A stretch of 64,000 bases of DNA, taken from contig NZ_JAFCKP010000010.1 of NCBI RefSeq assembly GCF_018130245.1, positions 147,375-211,374 of the forward strand. The letters run 5' to 3'. The translations under genes and the position numbers were made by a program. This DNA is from Bradyrhizobium sp. SZCCT0231 (GTDB lineage Bacteria; Pseudomonadota; Alphaproteobacteria; Rhizobiales; Xanthobacteraceae). Below are positions 18,401 through 26,251 of the stretch, piece by piece; the stretch's first letter is position 1, and the number at the start of each line of letters is the position of its first letter. A model generated the notes under the pieces. The model worked only from the letters and a program-made list of their open reading frames with translations, was not told the origin of the DNA and made no database searches.

Positions 18401-18640
18401 TTAGTCCGGTTTGCGTCGACGGCGCTTGATTATCCAATAGGCCGCATATGCAACTGCGGCGAAGGATAGTCCCGCCCCTGCGACCGGCCCGGGTGCGCCC
18501 TGTGCTGTCCCCGTCCCCTGACCGACGTAGGTGTAGCTTTGGTCAGGAGGAAAGAACAGAGTAGCCGTGAAGTAGACGCCGGCCGGCACCGCTGCGGCCA
18601 TCGTGAGGAAGATTGCAAGGACCCACCCGGGCAAGGTCAT
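18401..18640 (-). CDS. Small protein with PEP-CTERM-like tail, putative exosortase target
   Basis: 79 residues from an ATG with GGGAGAAG upstream (a longer start at 18718 lacks one). It has an N-terminal hydrophobic segment (GWVLAIFLTMAAAVPAGVYF) and a tripartite C-terminus: a short Pro/Gly motif (GAPGPVAGAGL), a hydrophobic helix (SFAAVAYAAYWII) and a basic end (KRRRRKPD). This is the architecture of exosortase sorting signals, with APGPVAGAG in place of the classical PEP. The exosortase-family gene lies two genes upstream on the same strand, which strengthens the idea. Its own AT-rich upstream region suggests separate control. Confidence 0.65.
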   Translation of the reverse strand: MTLPGWVLAIFLTMAAAVPAGVYFTATLFFPPDQSYTYVGQGTGTAQGAPGPVAGAGLSFAAVAYAAYWIIKRRRRKPD

Positions 18641-18735
18641 ATTTCTTCTCCCATTGCTTCCGCAGTCAAAAAATAAATAATTTAAGGCAGAATAATCATC
18701 AAAATTAAATGCCGTCAATATAAAATCGTGGGTGG
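18641..18735 (-). promoter_or_regulatory. AT-rich upstream region of the small tail-anchored protein
   Basis: The stretch at 18667-18727 contains AAAAAATAAATAATTTAAGG, CAAAATTAAATG and AATATAAAATC in otherwise GC-rich DNA. It resembles the other ATTTAAT/ATTAAAT tracts in this window. No exact promoter elements were assigned. Confidence 0.4.
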
Positions 18736-18831
18736 ACGCTGATGGATAATACGCGCGCGACGATTTGACGCCGGTGCATCAGAGCTCCGATGTCCGCACA
18801 CGAAGATTTAGATCCGGGAGCCCGTTGTGAA

Positions 18832-19308
18832 TCACGCGGGACGATCTTGAAGTTCGGTCCATGGGAGCCGTTCTGCATTGCAGCCCAAGCTCTCCGCCAC
18901 GTCGATGACAGGGGCGATGTGCCGAACGAATCCAAGTTCGCGAAGAAATCTCGACCACAGATAATGAAACACCGTCCAGGCTATCGGTTGTTGCGTGTAA
19001 ACGTCGCCCCGAAACACGACGAACGAGCGATCGGTTCCTGTTGCCAGATGTCGAACGAGATTTCGGTTCGATCCGTCGGGAGTAAGCTTTGCGACCTGCA
19101 ACTGACATGACGCTCTGGTGGCTCGGATGATGAGAGTGCCAGTCGTAATTTCATTGGTCGCCACGACGCTGAAGTGATTTCGTTCGAGGAATCCAACAAG
19201 CTCCTCCGCTAGCTGGTCTGGATTTTCAAATGGTATCGCAATCTTCCATCCAATGGCCAGCAATAGCACGGCCGCGATAGCCCACTTAAATCGGGCGGAG
19301 GAGCTCAC
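18832..19308 (-). CDS. Exosortase-linked anchored periplasmic protein, function unknown
   Basis: 158 residues from a GTG that overlaps the end of the exosortase-family gene by 23 bases, so the pair is translationally coupled. Residues ~9-27 form a signal anchor (WAIAAVLLLAIGWKIAIPF) and the rest looks like a small alpha/beta periplasmic domain (ERNHFSVVATNEITTGTLII, then RATRASCQLQVAKLTPDG). The position corresponds to that of EpsI-type partner proteins in exosortase loci, but I see no clear EpsI signature. Function is inferred only from the coupling. Confidence 0.6.
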   Translation of the reverse strand: MSSSARFKWAIAAVLLLAIGWKIAIPFENPDQLAEELVGFLERNHFSVVATNEITTGTLIIRATRASCQLQVAKLTPDGSNRNLVRHLATGTDRSFVVFRGDVYTQQPIAWTVFHYLWSRFLRELGFVRHIAPVIDVAESLGCNAERLPWTELQDRPA

Positions 19309-20140
19309 GCCTCACCCCCAGTACGCAGAAGCCGACCGTCAGGCCCAAAATGGCTGTGTTCGCGACCGCGCCTCCCCACCAACTGTGGAACATGGCGTAG
19401 TGCCATTGGCTCAAACCCATAAAGCTTATACGAGTGACATTCACCGTCACGACGGAGAAGCAAGCCATCAAACACCAGAATGGATCGTAAGCAGTTTTCT
19501 TGTGGCGGACTAACTGGTTCACCGTCACCCAGCAGAGAAACGCAAGCGATACGTTTGCGAGCGAGGAACAGCCTGGCAGAATGACCAGAACGCCGGAAGC
19601 GTCGGCAAATTCGACGACGTCTCCGGTTCGAGGGGTACCCAATATCCAACCAACGAGTGCGGCGTCGATCCGCAAAATTGGCTCAGCAAAGAAATGAAAG
19701 AACAACCGGCTCCAAAGCATGGGCACGGTAACGGCCAGAAGGATAAGAGCGCCGCGCCGCAATGATGAGGCATCGGACGTGTTGATGATATAGAGACTGA
19801 GCGCGGTTACTGCCAGCCAGCTGGCGGGACCTACCGGTAGAATGGCGAGCAGCACAAAGGCCGCTCCCAAGACGAGTTCTGAAGAACGAATCCCAATCGT
19901 TCGGTCCTGAAGAACGAGGGAAACTCCGGCGACACACGATATCCAAACGATTACACTGATCTCAAACGTGCCGAGAAGCGCATCTAGCCATCCAAGCCCG
20001 TGGACCGATTGAATGACACGGGATGCCAGCCCACTGGCGCATCCCAGGGCAAATAATCCTGCGAAAAATACACCACGAGGCAGGTCCTTCACCAGCGGCG
20101 AAGCGGAACTACCAACAATCGGTTCATCCGAAGCAGTCAT
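19286..20140 (-). CDS. Exosortase/archaeosortase family membrane protein
   Basis: 284 residues with about eight membrane helices. The three catalytic-type residues of the exosortase superfamily are in place: Cys191 in VILPGCSSLANVSLAFL, Arg237 in VNVTRISFMGLS, and His252 in YAMFHSWWGG. Spacing and the flanking helices match the family (transpeptidase-like processing of PEP-CTERM-type tails at the periplasmic face). It heads a minus-strand group with an anchored partner and a small protein bearing an exosortase-like tail. In other bacteria such systems lie near exopolysaccharide genes, as here. Subfamily not assigned. Confidence 0.85.
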   Translation of the reverse strand: MTASDEPIVGSSASPLVKDLPRGVFFAGLFALGCASGLASRVIQSVHGLGWLDALLGTFEISVIVWISCVAGVSLVLQDRTIGIRSSELVLGAAFVLLAILPVGPASWLAVTALSLYIINTSDASSLRRGALILLAVTVPMLWSRLFFHFFAEPILRIDAALVGWILGTPRTGDVVEFADASGVLVILPGCSSLANVSLAFLCWVTVNQLVRHKKTAYDPFWCLMACFSVVTVNVTRISFMGLSQWHYAMFHSWWGGAVANTAILGLTVGFCVLGVRRELLRPI

Positions 20141-20398
20141 AATGTAGCGCCTCGTGTCGCTTCAATTTAGCCGTGAGGGCTCCAACCGGAGCGCCATTGA
20201 GAGCCCTCTGAGGTCTCTCCAAGAGCCTTACGCAAGCCGCCGTCCTGCTCGATCCGGCACTTCGGTGCGTCGGTTCGACCAACCAGCCGTCAAACGACCG
20301 TGGCATGGCGCGGGGGCGTTGGCCATTCAGGGCATCGCTGCACACGAGGTTGCGCGCAACGGCGTTGCCGCATAAGCCTTGGGGACGCGGCATCCCGA

Positions 20399-23300
20399 CT
20401 ACCCCACTGCCTTGAAGGTCGCGACCTGCATCACCCATGCCGCAGAGCCCTGGAGAGATGCTGTCGCACTGTAGCTGCCCGTCGCGGTTACGAACCGGTC
20501 CTGGGCAATATCAAGGTCAGGCGTTGTAATGACACGCGTGGTAAAGCCGCTGCCGGCCGCAGTGAACCCACCCGTCGTCGTTCCGGCACCGAAGATGAGC
20601 TCATGCGCGGTGGAGGTTGTAACGGCCCCGGTGCTGGCTGAACTGGAGGTGCCCGACGCCGAGGTGCCGATATCAAAGGGATTGATGAGAGCGAGACCGC
20701 TGTACTCCAGAGCGCGAATGTCCACGTATTGAGTTGCAGTGTTGAAGGTCACTGTCACAGTGTTCGCGCTAGCGGCGGCTTGCTTGATATTCGGGGCGTA
20801 GTAGATGGCCTGGCTGATACCGCTGCCTCGCGCTGTCGGGACGGCGAGCTGATAGACATTGCCGGCCGAGTCCGTGACGGACGTAATATTCGATGTCGTG
20901 TTATTCCATCCGATCACCAGGATGTTCGTATTCCCTGTCGTCTGCGCGTTCGTGTAGGCGACCGATACCTGGGTCTGGTCGGTTTGCGGGGTGGCGGAAT
21001 TCACCTGGACGAATGCTAACGGTGCCGGCGTCGTGACGGCATTATAAGTCGCAGTATAGGTCGCGCCGCCGACGGGGACTGTGATGATGTGATCTTGAGT
21101 GCCGCCATCCGACCACGAGGCGAAGTTGTAGGTCGTGGTTCCGACGGTCGCGTTGCGCGCTTCGATCTCATGATTGAAGCCGATCAACGTGTCGTAGGTG
21201 AACGGCGTCGTGCGCGCGATGCCGTCCAGATACAGTGTCAATCCGGCAGGCGCCGTGTTGAAATTGAGATTGACCTTATCGGGGAAGATCGTGACGGATT
21301 GGCTGGATTGCAGCCCGCTGGAATCGGTCGCGGTCAGCGTGATTCGATATCGGGTGAACCCGCTAAAGTCGTGCCCGGAGGTCGGGATCGTGAACGTGCC
21401 GCTGGTCACGCCGGTGATAGGAATACCCGGATGAACATGACCTTCGTGGAGGAAGTCGATATTCCAGGTATAGGCACTTGCGGGGAGTGTACCGTCTTCG
21501 GCATCGGTCGCGGTGCCGCTGAATGTGATCACGTCGCCCGCCCTGAAGGTCGCGCCATTGGTTGGCGCAAGGAGGCTGACAACGGGACTATTGCCGACGC
21601 TGATCGCGATCGGGGTCGATAGTGTGGAATTGACTCCGTCGGAGACCGTCAGCCGGGCCTGATACGGGCCGGAGACCGTGTATGTGTGCGACGGGTTGGC
21701 CGCGGTCGAAGTCGCGCCGTCACCGAAGTTCCACGAATAGGTGAGAGGCTTTCCTTCCGGATCAGATGAACCGCTACTGGAGAAGTTGACGGTGAGCGGG
21801 CTGGGTCCTGTCGTTGGTGATGCCGAAGCCGTCGCTACCGGGGGCAGATCCGATTGAATGAATTCGATGCGGCGGATTTTGCTTACGCCGAATGTGCCGC
21901 TGATATCGGAATAGCCGAGGTCGACATAGTAAAGCGCGCCATCGGGGCCTTCGGTCAAGTAGACAATGTCGCCGTAGGGGCCATCTACCGAGCCGTCGGC
22001 TGGCTCGAAGTTGAAGACGCCGGTCACGTTTCCGTTGGCGTCGAACGTCATGCGCTTGATCCAGTTCTGAGTGTAGTCCGCGAAGAAGAAGCTACCCTGA
22101 TAGCTGCTTGGGAATTGCGTGCCGTGATAGACAAACCCGGCGACGATTGCGGCGTCGCGTCCATTGTGCGGATAGTAGTAAGCCGGTGCAGTGTAGGCGG
22201 GATTCCCGTTCGGAGTTTCCACGTTCGGCCAGCCGTAATTGGCGCCCTTCGCTCCGATGTCGATTTCCTCGATTGCAGTTGTATAGACGTTTCCGCCAAC
22301 ATCGCCAATGATAAGCCGCCCAGTGGGCGCGTCGTAGTAGGCGCGGAAGGGATTGCGCAGACCAAGCGCCCATACTGCATCGTAGTTCGGTCCGTTGCCA
22401 TCGTAGAACGGATTGTCGGTGGGAACGGTGCCGTCCATGTTGTATCGCAGGATCTTGCCGCGCGGCTTCGTGAGATCCTGCGATTCGCCAGCCTGGAAAT
22501 GCTCCCCGGTCGTGAGCAGGATCTTGCCGTCGTTGCTGAAGTTAATTGCCCCGCCGTGGTGCTCGGCATTGGCAATTTCAGTGTCCTGATAGATGACGAA
22601 CTCGCTACCGGGCACGGTACCCGTCAGCGTTGCATTCGCCGTGAAGCGCGAGAAGCGATCCACGTTCGGTGTGCCCAGCGTATAGAAGATGTAATAGTAG
22701 TGATTGGTGTTGAAGTTTGGGTCGAGCGCTATGTCATAAATGCCTTGCTGCACTCCTGCCGAGCCGATGTTGGTGAGTTGCAGGAAAGGCGTGGGATCGG
22801 GCGTGGTATAGGGCGGGGGCAATATCTTGATTGTGCCCGCAAGTTCCACCACCAGCATGCGGCCGTCGGGAAGGAATTTGATCGCGGTCGGCAGATTGAA
22901 TCCCGTCGCCAGGATTTCGTTCCGGAAGAAACTGCTGTTCGCGACGTTGACGGTTATCGGTGCTGACAATGTCGCGTGGCCATCTATGTCGGTCGCCTTC
23001 GCGGTGATAGTGTGCGCGCCATTACTGGCCGTACGCGTGTCCCACGCAAGCGCGTAAGGGTCGTTTGTATCGGGGGAGCCGGTTGCCACATTGTCGATAT
23101 AGAACTGCACATTGGCGATGCCGGTATCGTCGGTTGCATCTGCAGTCACATTGACGATGCCGCTAACTTGCGCCCCATTGATTGGGGAAGCTATCAAGAC
23201 CTGAGGTGCTCCGGCCGTCGGGTTGCCGACGGGCGTCGTCATGTCCGATTGCACTTGGGCCAACGTCAGCGCGCGGTTGTAGATGCGCAGGTCGTCGAGC

Positions 23301-26092
23301 GCTCCCTTGTAGAATTGCGCGGTCGAGGCATCCGTTCCGATGCGCATGGGATTGCCGCGCGCCGTGATAGTTGCTGACAGCACCTGCGTGTTGACGAGGG
23401 TTCCGTTGACGTAGGTCTTGACTTGCGCACCATCAAAAGTGATGGCGAGGTGGGACCACTGGTTGAATGGCAAAGTGGTCCCTCCGGCGGCGACGAGCGC
23501 GCCGCTGGGCGTACCAATATATAAATCGGTCTGATTGCCGCCGCGCAGTTCGAGTCCATACTGGTAGTAGGGCGACGACATTGTCGTGTTCCAGAACTTG
23601 CCGATGACGACAGAATCGCCGCTCGCGAGCGATTGGGGATTGATCCACATCGACAGTGTGAGGGCATTACCGGAGATGTTGGTCGAGGCAGAGTTTGGAA
23701 TGGAAATGTAGTCGTTGACTCCGTCAAAGCTCGCGGCCCGGCCATTCCTGCCGGTTACCCAAGCAACGCCGTTGTTGAGCGTCGCTAGGTTTGACTGCCC
23801 TGAGGAATCGCCCGCAGTCGTTCCCGATCCTTCATCGAAGGAATAGGCAGCGACCAAACCCGGTGTTTGAGTGTTCGACACCGTGATGCTGACGGGCAGC
23901 GAATCGCCGGTGTTTCCGGAGGTATCCCGTGCGCGGGCCGTGATCGTGTGGACGCCATTCGCGACCGTCGTGGTGTCCCAGCTGACGCTGTAGGGTGATG
24001 TAGTGTCTTCGCCCCCGCCGACCGCGACATTGTCCACCAGGAAGGTCACGCCGGCCACCCCGGCATTATCGGACGCATTGGCACTGATCGTGATCGTACC
24101 CGAAACGGTCGCAGATCCCGTCGGTCCTGTGATCGTGGCCGTGGGCAGCGTCGTATCGGGCGTCAGCGTGGTGGCGCTGGCCGGTGTGGACTGTCCGGAG
24201 AGGTTCGCCGCCGCGTCCCGCGCCCGCACGGTATAAGTGTAGGATGTGCCTGGCGACAGACCGGTATCGCTGAACGTGGTCGTCGTCGGGGTGCCAACTT
24301 GCGCACCATTGCGGAAGACCTGATAGCCGGTGACCGCAACGTTGTCGGTCGAGGCATTCCACGAAAGATTGATCTGCGTTGTCGAAGCCGCGGTCGCCAC
24401 CAGGCCTGTGGGAGTGGATGGCGGCGTGGTGTCCTGGGTGGCAGTCGTGGTGAATGTGGCGTTTGAGCCGATCCTTTCGTTCCCGGCAGCGTCGATCGAA
24501 CGGACGCGGTAATTGTAGGTAGTGTTGGGAGCAAGGCCGGTTAGCGCAACGCTGTGTGCCGTCATCAGGGTCGCATCGAGCGTCGTCGACGATCCGTAAC
24601 TGGTCGTCAGCCCATACTCGACCCGCGAAGTCGCGGGCTCGTTGGTGGTCCACGTGACTTGTGCCGAGTTCGCGGTCAGGTTCGTTGCTTTCTGCCCGGA
24701 GATCGTAGGTGCGGTTGTGTCGAGCACGATGGTATCTGTCGCCGCCGCGGACCAGTTGCCCGCGGCGTCCATGAACTGGACATAGACCGTCTTGGTGCCT
24801 GTTGCGTTCGACAACGTCCAAGCCTTGGTCGGGGCGAAGGCTTCCGCCGTCGAATACGAACTCCCGCTGTTGGAGAAGCGCATCTGCTTGACGGAAGTCA
24901 CTGCATCGGTCGCAGTGAGCGTCAGCGTGACCGAGGTGCTGTTGGTTGCCGCGGCGCCGCCGTTGATCGTCACCGTACCGGTCGGCGCTTGATTGTCGAC
25001 CGTAATGTTGACCGGCGTCGAAGTGGTCATGTTGTTGGCAGCATCGCGTGCCTGCGCGGTCAGCGCATGCGGGCCGTTCGATGCCGTGGTCGTGGTCCAT
25101 GAGACACCGTATGGCGAGGTGGTATCCTCGGTGGCGATCAGGGTGTTGCCATCGAGCAGAAACTTGACTCCGGCAACGCCGATGTTGTCCGACGCGCTCG
25201 CTGCGAGACTCACGGTGCCGGATACGATCGAGGCCGGCGGCGCGAGGGACACGGTCGGGGCAATCGTGTCTGCCGTTCCGGCGAGGGGGGTCGCCATATC
25301 GGTTTGGATCTGATCGGGGGTGAGCGCATGATTGGCGATGCGCACGTCGTCGATAAGGCCAGGAAACTCGAATCCTGTACGGCCCGGCCGACTGCCGATA
25401 TTCACGTTGGCCGTCGAATTCTGCTGGGAACTCGTGACTGTGCCGGTCAACTGTCCGTTGTCGAGGACGCCATTGAGATAGACGTTCAAAGTCTGGCCTG
25501 CGGCGTCATAGACGCCGGCGACGTGATACCAGGTGTTGGGTTGCAGCGCCGTCGCGCCATAGCGGAACATCTGTCCGCCAGAGCTGTTGGTGAGCTTGAA
25601 CCCGATCGTGCGAGGTCCGGTGTCCGCGGTGATGTCAAGCTGGTATCCGGATTCGCCCCAGGTGCGCTTGGACACAACGGGCGCATCGTCAGCGGGGAAC
25701 GAACGCACGTAAACCCACGCACTGAGAGTCATGCTGCCAGTCAGTTGCAGCGCAGTCGGATCCCCAAGATCGACGAAGTCGTTCACGCCGTCGAGTGCGA
25801 CCGCATTGCCGTATTTTCCGGCTGTGAAGGTCGCACCGTTCGTGAGCGTGCCGACGATGCCGTGACCGGACGCATCTGCCGTTGTGGTGCCCGAGACCTC
25901 GTTGAAGGCGTAGCCTGCCGTGATGCCAAGAGGATCCGCGGCGAGCAGCATGCGCGGCTCGAGCACCTCGAGGATCAGCGGCGAATGGCTAGCATCGCGT
26001 TTGCCCTCGCCAATCGTCTCGCGATCGCTCCTCGCACTGCCCTGAACGATCCGTCGCGCCAGATGACCGAAAAAGCCCCAGGAACCCGACAT
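20399..26092 (-). CDS. LEPR-XLL giant multidomain exoprotein with PQQ-type sugar dehydrogenase domain
   Basis: 1897 residues; ATG at 26092 with GGAGACAACG upstream. No classical signal peptide; instead the N-terminus has the LEPR-XLL motif (LEVLEPRMLLAADP, ~41-54) known at the start of large repetitive exoproteins. In order: LamG/concanavalin-like (~59-264), Ig-like (~275-455), two FN3 (~457-647), Ig-like (~655-745), second LamG (~747-954), Ig-like (~960-1055), a glucose/sorbosone dehydrogenase-type beta-propeller (~1057-1414; GFNLPTAIKFLPDGRMLVVE, HHGGAINFSNDGKILLTTGE, GLRNPFRAYYD), PKD (~1420-1500), then Ig-like and jelly-roll-like C-terminal domains. It lies directly downstream of a SecA-like/M50/HlyD operon on the same strand and is the obvious candidate cargo. 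Probably a matrix or adhesion protein that binds or oxidises sugars. Confidence 0.88.
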   Translation of the reverse strand: MSGSWGFFGHLARRIVQGSARSDRETIGEGKRDASHSPLILEVLEPRMLLAADPLGITAGYAFNEVSGTTTADASGHGIVGTLTNGATFTAGKYGNAVALDGVNDFVDLGDPTALQLTGSMTLSAWVYVRSFPADDAPVVSKRTWGESGYQLDITADTGPRTIGFKLTNSSGGQMFRYGATALQPNTWYHVAGVYDAAGQTLNVYLNGVLDNGQLTGTVTSSQQNSTANVNIGSRPGRTGFEFPGLIDDVRIANHALTPDQIQTDMATPLAGTADTIAPTVSLAPPASIVSGTVSLAASASDNIGVAGVKFLLDGNTLIATEDTTSPYGVSWTTTTASNGPHALTAQARDAANNMTTSTPVNITVDNQAPTGTVTINGGAAATNSTSVTLTLTATDAVTSVKQMRFSNSGSSYSTAEAFAPTKAWTLSNATGTKTVYVQFMDAAGNWSAAATDTIVLDTTAPTISGQKATNLTANSAQVTWTTNEPATSRVEYGLTTSYGSSTTLDATLMTAHSVALTGLAPNTTYNYRVRSIDAAGNERIGSNATFTTTATQDTTPPSTPTGLVATAASTTQINLSWNASTDNVAVTGYQVFRNGAQVGTPTTTTFSDTGLSPGTSYTYTVRARDAAANLSGQSTPASATTLTPDTTLPTATITGPTGSATVSGTITISANASDNAGVAGVTFLVDNVAVGGGEDTTSPYSVSWDTTTVANGVHTITARARDTSGNTGDSLPVSITVSNTQTPGLVAAYSFDEGSGTTAGDSSGQSNLATLNNGVAWVTGRNGRAASFDGVNDYISIPNSASTNISGNALTLSMWINPQSLASGDSVVIGKFWNTTMSSPYYQYGLELRGGNQTDLYIGTPSGALVAAGGTTLPFNQWSHLAITFDGAQVKTYVNGTLVNTQVLSATITARGNPMRIGTDASTAQFYKGALDDLRIYNRALTLAQVQSDMTTPVGNPTAGAPQVLIASPINGAQVSGIVNVTADATDDTGIANVQFYIDNVATGSPDTNDPYALAWDTRTASNGAHTITAKATDIDGHATLSAPITVNVANSSFFRNEILATGFNLPTAIKFLPDGRMLVVELAGTIKILPPPYTTPDPTPFLQLTNIGSAGVQQGIYDIALDPNFNTNHYYYIFYTLGTPNVDRFSRFTANATLTGTVPGSEFVIYQDTEIANAEHHGGAINFSNDGKILLTTGEHFQAGESQDLTKPRGKILRYNMDGTVPTDNPFYDGNGPNYDAVWALGLRNPFRAYYDAPTGRLIIGDVGGNVYTTAIEEIDIGAKGANYGWPNVETPNGNPAYTAPAYYYPHNGRDAAIVAGFVYHGTQFPSSYQGSFFFADYTQNWIKRMTFDANGNVTGVFNFEPADGSVDGPYGDIVYLTEGPDGALYYVDLGYSDISGTFGVSKIRRIEFIQSDLPPVATASASPTTGPSPLTVNFSSSGSSDPEGKPLTYSWNFGDGATSTAANPSHTYTVSGPYQARLTVSDGVNSTLSTPIAISVGNSPVVSLLAPTNGATFRAGDVITFSGTATDAEDGTLPASAYTWNIDFLHEGHVHPGIPITGVTSGTFTIPTSGHDFSGFTRYRITLTATDSSGLQSSQSVTIFPDKVNLNFNTAPAGLTLYLDGIARTTPFTYDTLIGFNHEIEARNATVGTTTYNFASWSDGGTQDHIITVPVGGATYTATYNAVTTPAPLAFVQVNSATPQTDQTQVSVAYTNAQTTGNTNILVIGWNNTTSNITSVTDSAGNVYQLAVPTARGSGISQAIYYAPNIKQAAASANTVTVTFNTATQYVDIRALEYSGLALINPFDIGTSASGTSSSASTGAVTTSTAHELIFGAGTTTGGFTAAGSGFTTRVITTPDLDIAQDRFVTATGSYSATASLQGSAAWVMQVATFKAVG

Positions 26093-26251
26093 CGTTGTCT
26101 CCGAATGCCACAACCGGAATCGCGCTGGGTAAATAGTCGTTATTTAATGTCAAATTAAATAGTATCATAATGCACCGGTCTAGCTATAGATTTATGAGAT
26201 GTTTTACAAAAAATAACAATATTTGCGTGTGCTTCGGGAGAATGCGGAGCA
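26093..26251 (-). promoter_or_regulatory. AT-rich promoter region of the LEPR-XLL gene
   Basis: The 160 bases between the SecA-like gene and the exoprotein gene hold AAATAGTCGTTATTTAATG, CAAATTAAATAGTATC and AAAAAATAACAATATTTG. This separates the exoprotein from the upstream operon and probably gives it its own regulated promoter, of the same AT-rich class as others in the island. Confidence 0.45.
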
